This document shows, piece after piece, positions 46,201 to 56,324 of a DNA stretch of 64,000 bases. The DNA comes from Sphaerolaimus hirsutus (taxonomy: Eukaryota > Nematoda > Chromadorea > Monhysterida > Sphaerolaimidae): assembly GCA_964036195.1 (NCBI GenBank), contig OZ038458.1, forward strand, positions 23,387,832 through 23,451,831, given 5' to 3'. Made by a program: the position numbers and the translations under genes. Each line of letters starts with the position of its first letter. Within the stretch, counting starts at the first letter, position 1. The notes under the pieces were generated by a model. That model saw nothing but the letters and a program-made list of their open reading frames with translations. It had not been told where the DNA came from and made no database searches.

Positions 46201-47198
46201 ATAAAACAAGGTTATAAAAGGAGGTTGTTACTTTGGGAGTGATGTTACACACTGTGGAGGTACATGGAAGCAAATTACCTGAATATTATATACTACAGCA
46301 ACATATGACGGCTTATTTACCCATGGTAGCACATAGAAACCGGTTGCTTTGATACGAAAAATGCCACAAAACCAATGAAAACAACCACCAATGTCAAATT
46401 GTGTGGGAAATTGAGCGCACAAATTTTGCAAACTACCTAGTGCTTAGTACTAAAAATTTTGGCCGATGTTTGAACAAAAACGTTTCGGACCTCCTGTTTT
46501 TTTAAAAAACACGTTTTTTTAAAAATAAAACGTTTAAAAAACATCGGCCAACCCTAACCATAAGTTCATTTTTTCAAATGTTTTATTTGTGAACATGCAC
46601 TTCTAAAATGCATCTCGATCTGAAAATAGCCCCTGGTAACCTTTCAGCCATCCCTTCTCTGCCTCTCCCAAAATCTCAATAACATCGTTTAACTTTAATT
46701 CCAATTCATCGGAATGCTTTGGGGTATAACTGAACCTGGCCCGTGCCATCTTTTGCTCGTCAGAGGTGCCTGTGTAAATTTTCGAACGTTCGAACGCGTA
46801 ACCTAAATTTTCAGTGTGCGGTTCAGAATTTTGGTATCAGCGTAAAGCAGTTTTTTTCCAGGGGTGGGAAGAGGCACTTTTAGATTGAAGTTATATTTGA
46901 AAAATATTCACCTGTCAAAACGGTTTTTGTAAATCTCACCCCCACTGACAAAAAGACCTTAAATATAGTACCTTTTTTCTAGCGACAGTGTTATGATTTC
47001 CAATTACACAGCGCTATACAACCTGTATAATCGACCAAAAAAAAGCGACAAACCTTTTCTCAACGTGACATTTTCTGCGGCCCCATTGCCCGACGCGTTT
47101 CTGCCCGACGTCGGGCCAGACCCGATTTCCTTGCTCAACCTGTCCACCAAACTGCGCACGTTGCCCGAGCCCGCCGTGGGCACGCTCGAATCCACCAC
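37282..47198 (-). CDS. CD2AP/CIN85 (cindr)-like SH3 adaptor, 5' end not seen
   Basis: Eleven minus-strand exons join with perfect phase to 623 codons plus stop: 47198-47054, 46769-46641, 45629-45510, 45006-44710, 43483-43290, 42544-42292, 41771-41622, 40246-40125, 39130-38951, 38357-38243 and 37448-37282. The first SH3 domain reads ARFSYTPKHSDELELK, then GWLKGKINGHVGVVPENYVE. The second reads YPYTAGNEDEISLTTGDSV, then GWWFGKLPNGTTGMFPNNFV. Between them is QPKKVRGVGYAPLL, matching the KKIRGVG linker of CD2AP/CIN85. Pro-rich segments (APIKPARPVPPAPGPKP) and a C-terminal coiled coil (EALKSEFAEFRRATNAAMAD) complete the family layout. Role by family: links Cbl and endocytic machinery to actin. The family's first SH3 domain and the start codon are missing; short isoforms lacking it are known, or the exon lies elsewhere. 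Several introns carry intact transposons. Confidence 0.9.
37664..38209. mobile_element. hAT-like element, GATCCC family, 546 bp
   Basis: TIRs are TAGGGTTCAAACGGGAT and CCCGTTTGAACCCTA, with perfect duplication ATAGAACT (37656-37663 and 38210-38217). It is in the last intron of the CD2AP/CIN85-like gene, ending 33 bp from the preceding exon. Confidence 0.9.
39375..39710. mobile_element. hAT-like element, GTGCATGTAAACCC family, 336 bp
   Basis: The left end is GACTGAGGCCTTCTGTGC and the right end is CAGAGGCACAGGCCC, with perfect duplication GTTCATGC (39367-39374 and 39711-39718). Internal CTATCTATCC words relate it to the CAGGGGTCTCC family. It is intronic in the CD2AP/CIN85-like gene. Confidence 0.8.
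40365..41277. mobile_element. hAT-like element, CGATAT family, 913 bp
   Basis: TIRs are CAGGGTTCAAACGATATC and ATATCGTTTGAACCCTA, with perfect duplication CTCTAAAC (40357-40364 and 41278-41285). CGATATTCGATAT arrays lie at both sides, with an AT-rich non-repetitive core at about 40615-41055. Intronic. Confidence 0.9.
41359..41439. mobile_element. Miniature CCGTATT-family element, 81 bp
   Basis: Tips CCGTATTACGCCGAATAACC and GGTATTTCAAGGTAATACGG are TA-flanked, with only about 40 bp between. Intronic in the CD2AP/CIN85-like gene. Confidence 0.7.
42770..43211. mobile_element. hAT-like element, CAGGGACGTA family, 442 bp
   Basis: Ends are CAGGGACGTAGCCAGG and CCTGGCTACGTCCTTG, with perfect duplication CTGCCAAT (42762-42769 and 43212-43219). 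GCGCGCTTGCGCGC palindrome near 43076. Intronic; it ends 79 bp from the second SH3 exon. Confidence 0.9.
43584..44008. mobile_element. CCGTATT-family TIR element, 425 bp
   Basis: Tips CCGTATTACCTCGAAATACC and TAATTCGAGGTAATACGG are flanked by TA. Intronic in the CD2AP/CIN85-like gene. Confidence 0.78.
44480..44565. mobile_element. CGATAT-family remnant
   Basis: A short run of CGATATTC words ending ATCGACCCAACCATA, similar to the right tip of 24465-25184. No left partner was found. Confidence 0.4.
45922..46556. mobile_element. hAT-like element, TAGGGTTGGAAAA family, 635 bp
   Basis: Ends are TAGGGTCGAAAAAAAC and CATCGGCCAACCCTA, with perfect duplication ACCATAAG (45914-45921 and 46557-46564). 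It lies in the intron that splits the first SH3 domain. Core similar to 48746 and 52546. Confidence 0.88.
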
Positions 47199-48270
47199 CT
47201 AAAAGGGAATGGGCAATGTATTTATTTGTAGGGAGCGTTTTTGTAGGGGAGGGGCAGTAGTTTAAGCCAAAATTTAGTTGTTTTTTTGACGTTTTACCCT
47301 GCTTAACCCAAGAAAAACGCTAAATTTGGGTGATTTTGGTGCCTAACAACTATTTTTATTGCTTAAAAAGCTCTTAATTGCCCCCACCAAAGTTTTCGTC
47401 TACGCATCCCTTACGCCGACCATCTATCAATTTCAAGGTCTAAAATATCCTCACAAAACATCTGGTGAAATTCGATGAAGCAATGGTCCAGGATTAGGCT
47501 TTTTATGTAGTTTGAGCAAACTTCTGAAACGAAACTAACTTCTGTCATTACTAGTAATACTGTGGGGGCATTCCGGAATCGGGAAAATGTGTGGAAATAA
47601 AATTGTAGCGGTTATTCACCTCGGACTGAACCTTGGCTCAGAGCCAACAAAATATCGGAAGTTTCAAGGGTCGGCTCCGCCTTTCATTTTTTTCTTATTT
47701 CTAAACTTACTATTTTTCTGACACGATATTCCCGTCAAGGGTGGGTTTACAAAACTTTCCCACATGATAAAAAAAATAAAAACTGTGGGTCATCTCCGTT
47801 GTCTTCGCCGGGTGAAAGGATTCCATAAAAACGGGACAAATTTGGCCAGCCGTTTGAGCGAAAGTCGATCGATCTGAAACGCCGGCAAAATGATGGACGT
47901 AGTGTATGATTTGGTGGAAAGTTAGTGATCCAGTGGTCTCAAATTTTGTACTTTTCGTGTGAAGTGTTTGGTTACCGGGTGATATGGGCACTCTGCCAAG
48001 TTATAGATATCATACACTGTTCGAAAAATACCTCGAAAAGTGACAAGTACGTTTTTAAATTTCTGTGGCATTTTTTTGGTAAATTTTGAGGCATTGTTTG
48101 CCGGAGTAACCACCATATCCCGGCTGAAAAAAAATATGAAAAATATTCTTATTTGATTACATAGCCTTCACTGTTGGTGGATTAGTTGCGGTATTTTGAA
48201 CGTGACTTTGTTCACAGTAGAGTTTCAATAAGCTTCTATACCAATCAAAAAACACCCCAAAACCCTGCAG
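47199..48270. other. Divergent intergenic region
   Basis: It separates the minus-strand SH3 adaptor from the plus-strand membrane-protein gene. Upstream exons of both genes should lie here or farther off, but I could not identify them. No paired transposon ends were found, which is unusual for this window. Confidence 0.4.
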
Positions 48271-51200
48271 GCATCCACATTTTCATCCCCATCGTGGCGG
48301 TGGTGTTTTTCATCGTGATGGTATTTTTCTGCGGCACGAGTCGCGGTCAACAGCAACCGTCAACTGAATACTTGGACCAGTTGAACGCGCTGTACAGCAC
48401 GCAGGCGCCACAAGCGGCGCAGGCGGCCAGGCAGACCATGCCGCCCGTAAAAAGGGTGGGTTTTGCGCATTGTTTTTACATTGGGACAGTTTCATTGTAA
48501 CCACAACATGTAACACATGGCTTACATATTTGCAAGAGCATAACAGTGCATTTCGCATTGTACATTTTTGTACATCTCCGGTGCGCTAGGCAAGCACTGC
48601 ATTCGAAAAAAAATTTCAGAATGTTTCGATACTATTGTTTTGTTTGTTTTGCAAAGGTATGTTTTGCATTCCTCAGATTTGCTTGTGCAAATCAGGACAA
48701 TCATTAATCGAGAATAATTTTCAGTGCATGCAGCGTCTTTGACACTAGGGTTGGAAAAAAAACGTTTTTTTTAACTCGATGTTTTTTTATAAAAAAAACG
48801 TGTTTTTTTTAAAAGCTCCCAGATATGACCTAGTGTCAACATATATAGGTATATCAGACACTGGCAATACTCTGTGATGTTAAATATGACCATATAATGG
48901 CTGTGGAGCCATGGGATAGCATTATAAGTGGTGATTTGTGTCAAAAATATCCATTTTTCGTCGACATATCGTTCGTATATCGCCTTATAGTCGAATGTTC
49001 GTGACTTCAGGTAAAGTTTGGCACGGAATGGTGATCAAACAAAGTTATAAAAGGAGGTTGTTACTTTGGGAGTGAAGTTACACACTGTGGAGGTACATGG
49101 AAGCACATTACCTCAATATTATATATTGCAGCAACATATGTCGGCTTATTCACCCATGGTAGCACATAGAAATGGATGGTTTGATACTAAAAATGCAACA
49201 AAACCAATGAAAACAACCACCAATGTAAATTTGTGTGTGAAATTGCGCGCTTGCGCGCAAAAATTTTGCAAAATACCTATTGCTTAGTACTAAAAATTCC
49301 GGCCGATGTTTTTTTAAAAAAAAAAAACATTTCGGACGTCATGTTTTTTAAAAAAAAAAAACGTTTTTTTTTTAAAAAAAAACGTTTAAAAAAAAACATC
49401 GGCCAACCCTATTTGACACACATCACTTTTTAATTCATATCACACCCGCGTGCTTTATGTTTACTGTTTTTTTTATCCACCCCCCCTTTTCCAGCGACAA
49501 CCAGTAATAAGCGCCCAACCACTGCGCCCTGCTAACAAAATTGTGAATGTAACACCCGCTAGCGAGCCCCAAACATACACAAAAGATCTTCCAGTTACCC
49601 AGTCACCTTCAAAAAAGAAAAAGGTTCGCTTTTAGTTTACACCTATGTTGATTGAAATTTCCAGTGAAAAAATTTCCAGGGGAAAAAGGCTGAAAATGCT
49701 GAGAATGCTACTTTGTCGCCTGATGTAGATGAAGAAGGTTAGCGGGGATACTTTTTAGGGGGCGGGTGTCAAAATAAAAGATTTGTGTAAAGATTTGTAC
49801 AACAATTTGACAACAAAAGTTGCGTGTTTGCCCTTATTGGAATTTTGCCAAACTGCGGTGAACTTCTTATTTTGAAACATGTCAATTTTGTGTTGTCAAC
49901 TTATGTCGTCTTTTACTACAGGAAACGAGGGCTGGGTTACGGTAACACCAAAACGTACGAAGCCTCGCCGCTCCCCAACCCCAAACGTCAGTTATTTTTT
50001 GCCTCTACATCAGTAGGGTGGCAGAATTTACCGTACCGTACCGTACCGTACCGCATTTTTGGAAAAATTACCGTACCGTACCGTACCGTTTACCGCAAAA
50101 GAGAAAATTTACCGTACCGTACGGTTTACCGCAAGGCCGTACCGTCTGCCACCCTATACATCAGGGGTCTCCAGGATTTTGGCCCTCGCGGGGGCTGGAT
50201 AGATAGCAAATCGCTCCTCTGGAGGGATAGATAGCTGGAAAATTTTTCTGGGGGGGGGGGGCTTGGGGGGGGGGCTGGCGGGGGCACAATATATAGGCTT
50301 TTTCAAGGTTAAGAAGGCATAAAGGGGAAAAAATCGCTAATAATCAGTTAAAAGTAGCCAAAAGTAGGTATAAAATGGCTAAAAATAGGTATATAACCAC
50401 GTATATAGCCGGAAAGCACGATTTTGAAGGTGAAAAACTATAAAATGGTGCGAACATTAGTGATTTTGAGCGAAAATTGGGGCAAAATTTCTCAAAAACC
50501 ACTCCAGATAGATAGATAGCTGAGCGATTTGGGGGGGGGGGGGTCTTTTGGGGTAGTAGCCAAAAATTTTGCCTCGGGATAGATAGATAGCTGAGCGGCC
50601 TCCGGGATAGATAGATAGCTGGCCGATTTGGGGGGGGGGCAGCCCCCCCCTAGGAGACCCCTGCTCTACATTGTGAATCGTGCTTATGTTAGATTTTGAC
50701 ATCAGGTATCTTGAAATTAAATTTATTATTTCGATACTTCGAGACCTGAAAATTTACATTGGGGCAGGGGTTCAGTGGGGGTTCCCATATCTATACAAAC
50801 TATATGAACCACGGGAGTGGTCCAAATTCACTAAACCCCTGCGTTGGGGACATTGGAAAATTTAGAGGTTTGAAGATATTTATTTCCGTCCACTCATCCA
50901 CACTAATGTTAACACTCAATTGGCAAAAAACAATCCCAGGCGGCGGTAGAGGTAGCCGAAGCTGAAGACGTGGCCAGTGGAACGGACACAGATTTGGCCC
51001 GTTGCCAAGACGACGACAAGCCGTCGCCCGCCGCCGAGGTCGACTTGGTGTCCACCGAGCTCAACGACGACTCGGTGCTGATCGAGACTGTGCAACATGA
51101 TAATAAACGGAACAGTGTTGGTAGTGGGCGGACTTTTTTGGTAAAATTCGGAAAATGTGAAAAATGCGCGGATGGTTCCAGATTCTGTTCGTGCTTGACG

Positions 51201-54200
51201 CGATATTCGAAATTTTGGGATTGTCGACTTTTAGAAGTAGACGCCTCGGATGTCGTCTCAAAATGGCATCAAGAGCGCCATGGTACTTTTTGGCGCGCCA
51301 GCACCAAATCCTAAATCTAGTACACAACTTGTCAACTGGTTTGCGCGCCGCCAATTAGGGTTCAAATGGGATGTCGATCCTGAATGCCGAAAAATTTCGG
51401 GATTTTGTCGTCCCGATCTCGGAGACCTAATCCCGATTCCGAAAATTCCCGATTCTGAAATCTAAAAAAATCCCGATCTCGATGCGCCGCATAAACAGCA
51501 CTCTACACTAGGGTTCAAACGGGATCCCGATCCCGGATCCCGTGAAATTCCGGGATTTTGCAATCCCGATTTCGATGCCGAAAATTTTCAAATCCCGAGA
51601 AACTCACAAGTCCGGGATCCCGATCCCGGAAAAGTTAGTGAAATTATAAAAAGTGAAAAAATGACGTTTTTGCATGCAAAAATGTGAACAAAAACCCCCC
51701 AGCGTCCATTTTATACCACTTTTCTGGCATCCAACAGTGTTTTGAGACCTTTATGAACAACTGTGGATGCCAGAACATTGGCCAAAATCTCTATCCCAAG
51801 ACCCCAATCCCGATCCCGAAAAAATGTCAATCCCGATCCCGATCCCGTGACCCCAATCCCGGCCAATCCCGATCCCGATCCCGAAATCTCAAAAAAAACA
51901 ATCCCGATCCCGAAAAGTCAATCCCGTTTGAACCCTACTCTACACTCAATTTCAGGCCAGTCCAAATAGCGAAGTAGAAGTGGCCTGCGATGCGTGGAGC
52001 GAGCAACTCGCTTCCGGCTTGGACAAAGACAAAGACAACGCCGCCGCCGCAAAATTGGAAAAGGGAAAACAGAAAAAGGCGAAAAACAAGGACAAAGGCA
52101 AGCAGACGGTGCCCGGATCTGAATTTGTCATTGATGACACTGGATTCGATGAGTATGTTCAACAGCATGAAGTGCATGCTGATGTTGAACTGCACGGAGA
52201 TCAGGCTGAATTTGTTGAAGGTGAACAGCCAGTCCAAGCTAGCACTAGTGGAGAAATGGATAATGCCCTGCCGACAAGGAGTGGTCTGTTTTTATTTTAT
52301 TTTCTATGTCGAGAATTTTGGTGAGTTGATTTTACTTAAGTGGGCGCTATGTCTGTGTTGGGTGGTCCGTCATTGTTCTTATAAGTGGATTTATCAGTTT
52401 TGGCAGCAGAGGACGTAGCCAGGGCCCCCCCCCCTTCCCGGGCCGGACAGAACATATGCCAGGAATGGCACATTTCTATGGCGATTTTGTAGGTAGCGTG
52501 AAAAAATTTTGCGCGCAAGCGCGCATTTCCGCACACCGCAATACCTAGGGTTGGAAAAAAAACGTTTTTTTTAACTCGATGTTTTTTTAAAAAAAAAAAC
52601 GTTTTTTTTTTAAAGCTCCCAGATATGACCTAGTGTCAACAGATATAGGTATATCAGACACTGGCAATACTCTGTGATGTTAAATATGACCATATAATGG
52701 CTGTGGAGCCATGGGATAGCATTATAAGTTGTGATTTGTGTCAAAAATATCCATTTTTCATCGACATATCGTTCGTATATCGCCTTATAGTCGAATGTTC
52801 GTGACTTCAGGTAAAGTTTGGCACGGAATGGTGATCAAACAAGGTTATAAAAGGAGGTTGTTACTTTGGGAGTGAAGTTACACACTGTGGAGGTACATGG
52901 AAGCACATTACCTCAATATTATATATTACAGCAACATATGTTGGCTTATTCACCCATGGTAGCACATAGAAATGGATGTTTTGATACTAAAAATGCAACA
53001 AAACCAATGAAAACAACCACCAATGTCAATTTGTGTGTGAAATTGCGCGCTTGCGCGCAAAAATTTTGCAAAATACCTAGTGCTTAGTACTAAAAATTTC
53101 GGCCGATGTTTTTAAAAAAAAAAACATTTCGGATGTCATGTTTTTTTTTTAAAAAAAACGTTTGTTTTTTTTAAAAACGTTTTAAAAAAAACATCGGCCA
53201 ACCCTAGCAATACCTATAATTATTTTCTACGATTCAGTAGCCGAAATTCCGCTTCAGATGACGAAATATGGCGCCTACATCAAACGCCTACATCAAACGC
53301 CTATATCCTACAAATGGCGCCAGCGCCATAACTCCATTCCGCTTCTATAGGGGTCAAATTTGAGGGGGGGGGCGCCGCCCCCCCGTTCGCCGGGCTCCTG
53401 AACAAATCCGCCCCCCGCTCAAAAATCCTGGCAACGTCCCTGAGCAGAGGTGTTGTACTTTTTTTCTGTACTGTACTTTTTTCAAAATAAACGTTTCAAT
53501 TTGTGTTTATGCACCCCCATGAATTTGTCGTTTTACGTTTTTCTTTACCCGCGTACTTTCAGAAAGTACGCGTAAAGGTAAGTACAGGCTTTTTTCCGGG
53601 GGACGTATTAAACGTATTTACCCAGTACTCGAGTATGCGTATCTTATGCGTTCATTCTTTGCCAAAAATCGTTCGAGCGCGTAACCCAATATTTCCAGTG
53701 TGCGGTGCGCCTATGAGTGTTTTAGCGTGTTTCATACCACTCAACCACATATTTAACTTCGGACACCCATTTTACATTTCACCCAACGTCACGCACAGAC
53801 AGCGGCGGGGACGAAATCGGGCAGCCCGACGTGCCCGACGGCGGCGAGTGGACCACCGTGGCCGGGCACACGGACAAGAAGAAGGGCAAAAAGAAGCCCA
53901 AACAGCGCAGGCGCGCTAATGCTGCCAATGCCGCCGCCGGGTCGCCGCAGGTGTTTTTTTTTTTTTTTTTGGGGGGGGGGTTGAGGGTTTGAACGGGTGA
54001 CACTATGTCTTTTAGATAATGTAATTTTTATCTGTAATTCATCTTGAATGAGTTGAAATAGTTAGTGAGGGGAAGTTCACCGCAAAATAATCGAGCCGTC
54101 ACTGTTGTCCAGCGGATTAGTAATGCGGCGCGCAGTCTGGGTTGACGCGGGTTCGATTCCGCAGGTTGCAGTGACATTTTTGCACATTTATATATATCCG

Positions 54201-54409
54201 ACCGGGCGCCGAGCGTCAACAGTTTTACAATTCTCGTCAACTGGCGTTGAAATTCTCGCTGTCAACTAAACTCACCCCTCACCTTTTGCCCACAGAGTGA
54301 CGACCAGTCTGGCAGCGACGGCGAGCTAGGAGCGCACGACGGACACGAACAGGACGGCGATGCCAAAGTGAATGTCGGTGCGCGCCGTCGACGCCCCAGG
54401 AAGGAATGA
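48271..54409 (+). CDS. Single-pass membrane protein with Lys-rich tail, metadherin/LYRIC-like (5' end not seen)
   Basis: Eight plus-strand exons give 401 residues plus stop: 48271-48455, 49495-49623, 49680-49737, 49922-49986, 50940-51116, 51956-52283, 53799-53950 and 54296-54409. The first seen exon encodes a hydrophobic segment IHIFIPIVAVVFFIVMVFFC followed by a polar region. Two tryptophan-basic motifs follow, GWVTVTPKRTKPRR and EWTTVAGHTDKKKGKKKPK, with acidic and Lys-rich stretches (KLEKGKQKKAKNKDKGKQ) and an ending RRRRPRKE. The layout, with an N-terminal membrane anchor and a long charged tail with W-containing basic motifs, resembles metadherin/LYRIC, an ER/nuclear scaffold; this is an architectural resemblance only. 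The exon 5 donor is ambiguous (51116 keeps phase). The start exon lies upstream. Introns contain five intact hAT-like elements. Confidence 0.7.
48746..49411. mobile_element. hAT-like element, TAGGGTTGGAAAA family, 666 bp
   Basis: Ends are TAGGGTTGGAAAAAAAACG and ATCGGCCAACCCTA, with perfect duplication TTTGACAC (48738-48745 and 49412-49419). It is nearly identical over its core to 52546-53206. The GCGCGCTTGCGCGC palindrome is near 49245. Confidence 0.92.
50014..50156. mobile_element. hAT-like element, ACCGT family, 143 bp
   Basis: Ends are TAGGGTGGCAGAATTTACCG and CGTCTGCCACCCTA. The duplication TACATCAG (50006-50013 and 50157-50164) spans the border of the next element, so it inserted at that element's edge. 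The interior is made of ACCGT pentamers in both orientations. Confidence 0.88.
50162..50663. mobile_element. hAT-like element, CAGGGGTCTCC family, 502 bp
   Basis: Ends are CAGGGGTCTCCAGG and CTAGGAGACCCCTG. Its original duplication is CTCTACAT: right copy 50664-50671, left copy 50003-50010, now separated by the 50014-50156 insertion. Confidence 0.88.
51357..51485. mobile_element. Truncated GATCCC-family end
   Basis: It starts TAGGGTTCAAATGGGAT and continues with diverged CCCGATTCCGA words; there is no right terminus. It lies just 5' of the intact copy at 51509. Confidence 0.6.
51509..51937. mobile_element. hAT-like element, GATCCC family, 429 bp
   Basis: TIRs are TAGGGTTCAAACGGGAT and CCCGTTTGAACCCTA, with perfect duplication CTCTACAC (51501-51508 and 51938-51945). 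It ends 18 bp before coding exon 6 of the membrane-protein gene. Confidence 0.9.
52413..53442. mobile_element. hAT-like element, CAGGGACGTA family, split by a nested insertion
   Basis: The left part starts at ACGTAGCCAGGG (the first five bases of the tip appear lost). The right end is CCTGGCAACGTCCCTG. AGCAGAGG flanks both sides (52405-52412 and 53443-53450). It is interrupted by 52546-53206. GCGCGCAAGCGCGC palindrome near 52510. Confidence 0.7.
52546..53206. mobile_element. hAT-like element, TAGGGTTGGAAAA family, 661 bp, nested
   Basis: Ends are TAGGGTTGGAAAAAAAACG and ATCGGCCAACCCTA, with perfect duplication GCAATACC (52538-52545 and 53207-53214), inside the CAGGGACGTA element. Close to the 48746 copy. 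Confidence 0.92.
54098..54176 (+). other. tRNA-like sequence (A and B boxes)
   Basis: A perfect 7-bp acceptor stem (GTCACTG with CAGTGAC), an A-box-like TGTCCAGCGGATTAGTAATG, and a B box GGTTCGATTCC with a T-stem, followed by TTTTT. The anticodon arm does not fold into a normal 7-base loop, so I do not assign an amino acid. A tRNA pseudogene or a tRNA-derived SINE head is likely. It is in the last intron of the membrane-protein gene. Confidence 0.5.
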
Positions 54410-55481
54410 CGTGGCGGCTGTAGGGGGGAATTGGTATTGCGTGTTTTATTTATTTGGTTGAGTTTTTGGCGCCCTGTGTGCGAAAAGTTTAGGTTCCGCG
54501 TTCGAACTATTTCAGTGTTGTTCGCGGGCTCATGAAAATTTACGAATGCCGGTTTTGTTTTACAACTGAATTGCATCCGTCATTTTCCGGGATTTTTAAT
54601 TCAAATTTTCACGAAATTTTTAGTAGTTTTTCGCTAATTTTTTAAAATTTGGTAGTCTTCTTACATCATCGGTTTTTGGCGGATTTAATATTTCCACGAG
54701 ACGTTTCGAAAATCGTCCGAATGCGAAATCAAGTGTACTGGGGTGCTGGGTGCCATGAAAGTGCTCTGGGCTGGATATCGCACTTTCATATAATGTTGCA
54801 CGTTTTTACGGATGTTATGTTTATCAATAGCGCTGTGTCCAATTTTTTTGTAGGACGTGTGGACTACTTGTTCACGACGAGTGGAACTGTCGAGTGATGG
54901 ATTTTTTTAAATTTCTTTCCTATCTTGTCCTAGCCTAATTCCAGTTTGAAACAGCGCAAACACCATGTTTTTGTAGGAAAATACGGGGCAGTCCCGCACC
55001 ATGTAAAGTGTAGAGTAAGTGTAAAATGTCAATCAAAATGAAAAAAGAAAAGATTTTATTACTGAACTTTTGTCACTTTTCTCATCACTTTGTTTTACAT
55101 AAGTTTGTCTCTCACCGGTATGTAAAAACAAATATAATATAATTTTTCATAACATCAAAGGGTCGTTGTTAATAACTGGAACTGACTAGGTTAACAATTT
55201 CCTGGATTTTAGGAGGTATCACACTTTTCAGATTTGCCAAGCTTATCAGATTTTCTTCTTTTTTTTCTTCTGTGCTTTTACCTATGTCCTTTTTTATCAA
55301 ATGTGTAATTTTATGTACCTAAATAACATTATCAATCGCAATATTTATGTAAAGTGCCATTTATGTGAGAAGTTGCGTCGAAGGGATCAATGTTTGGATA
55401 TTCATTGACACTGTATTTCCCTCTGTGCAAGTAGTATCAGCAATGAATGAGTGAGTTTGCTTTATTTGGTATGCTGACCAC
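54410..55481. other. Downstream of the membrane-protein gene
   Basis: It probably starts with the 3' UTR. GTAAAATG-type repeat words lie near 55000-55095. No other gene is seen. Confidence 0.4.
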
Positions 55482-55895
55482 TAGGGTTCAAACGGGATTG
55501 ACTTTTCGGGATCGGGATTGTTTTTTGGAGATATCGGGATTGGGGTCACGGGATCGGGATCGGGATTGGCATTTTTTCGGGATCGGGATTGGGGTCTTGG
55601 GATAGAGACTTTGGCCAATGTTTTGGCATCCACAGTTGTTCATAAAGGTCTAAAAACACTGTTGGATGCCAGAAACGTGGCATAAAATGAACGCTGGGGG
55701 GTTCCGTTCACATTTTTTTGCATGCAAAAACGTCGTTTTTTCACTTTTGATAATTTCCACTAATTTTTCCGGGATCGGGATCCCGGACTTTGGAGTTTCT
55801 CGGGATCGGGATTTGAAAAGTTTCGGGATCGGGATCGGGACTGCTAAATCCCGGAATTTCACGGGATCCGGGATCGGGATCCCGTTTGAACCCTA
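55482..55895. mobile_element. hAT-like element, GATCCC family, 414 bp, reverse orientation
   Basis: TIRs are TAGGGTTCAAACGGGATTG and GATCCCGTTTGAACCCTA, with perfect duplication CTGACCAC (55474-55481 and 55896-55903). The core is inverted relative to the other copies, so subterminal words read GGGATC on the plus strand. Confidence 0.9.
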
Positions 55896-56324
55896 CTGAC
55901 CACCTCATCACGTTAGATGAGTCAAAACGAGTCAAAGCAAATGATATCGCATGCACATACGACACTTTACAGCATTCACGTAAGAATGATTGCCCTGCGA
56001 GCATGCACCCCAGCTAGCATTGAAAATGGGTGATTTTGAGAAAATAAAATTAAGTATAATCTCCGACAAACCTGGAATAATGGAATAATAGTGGAAAACA
56101 TGGAGAAAATGTAAATAAATAATGATTTTTGATAGTTTCTCATATTACAAATATCTAAATCTCCCAAATTTTCCCAATGCTAACCACGATATATTTGATT
56201 ATATTTTTATTTTGATAGATTTTCTGAGATTACATTTTCTCAAAATCAACCATTTTCCAATGCTAACTGGGGTGCATACATGCAGTGTGAGCACACTTGC
56301 AGAGCCGTAATAATGGCTTGAGAC

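Noticed and set aside
54262..54576. Minus-strand frame opposite the last exon of the membrane-protein gene
   Set aside because: The plus-strand frame fits the exon chain with acceptor and stop; the minus frame has no partner.
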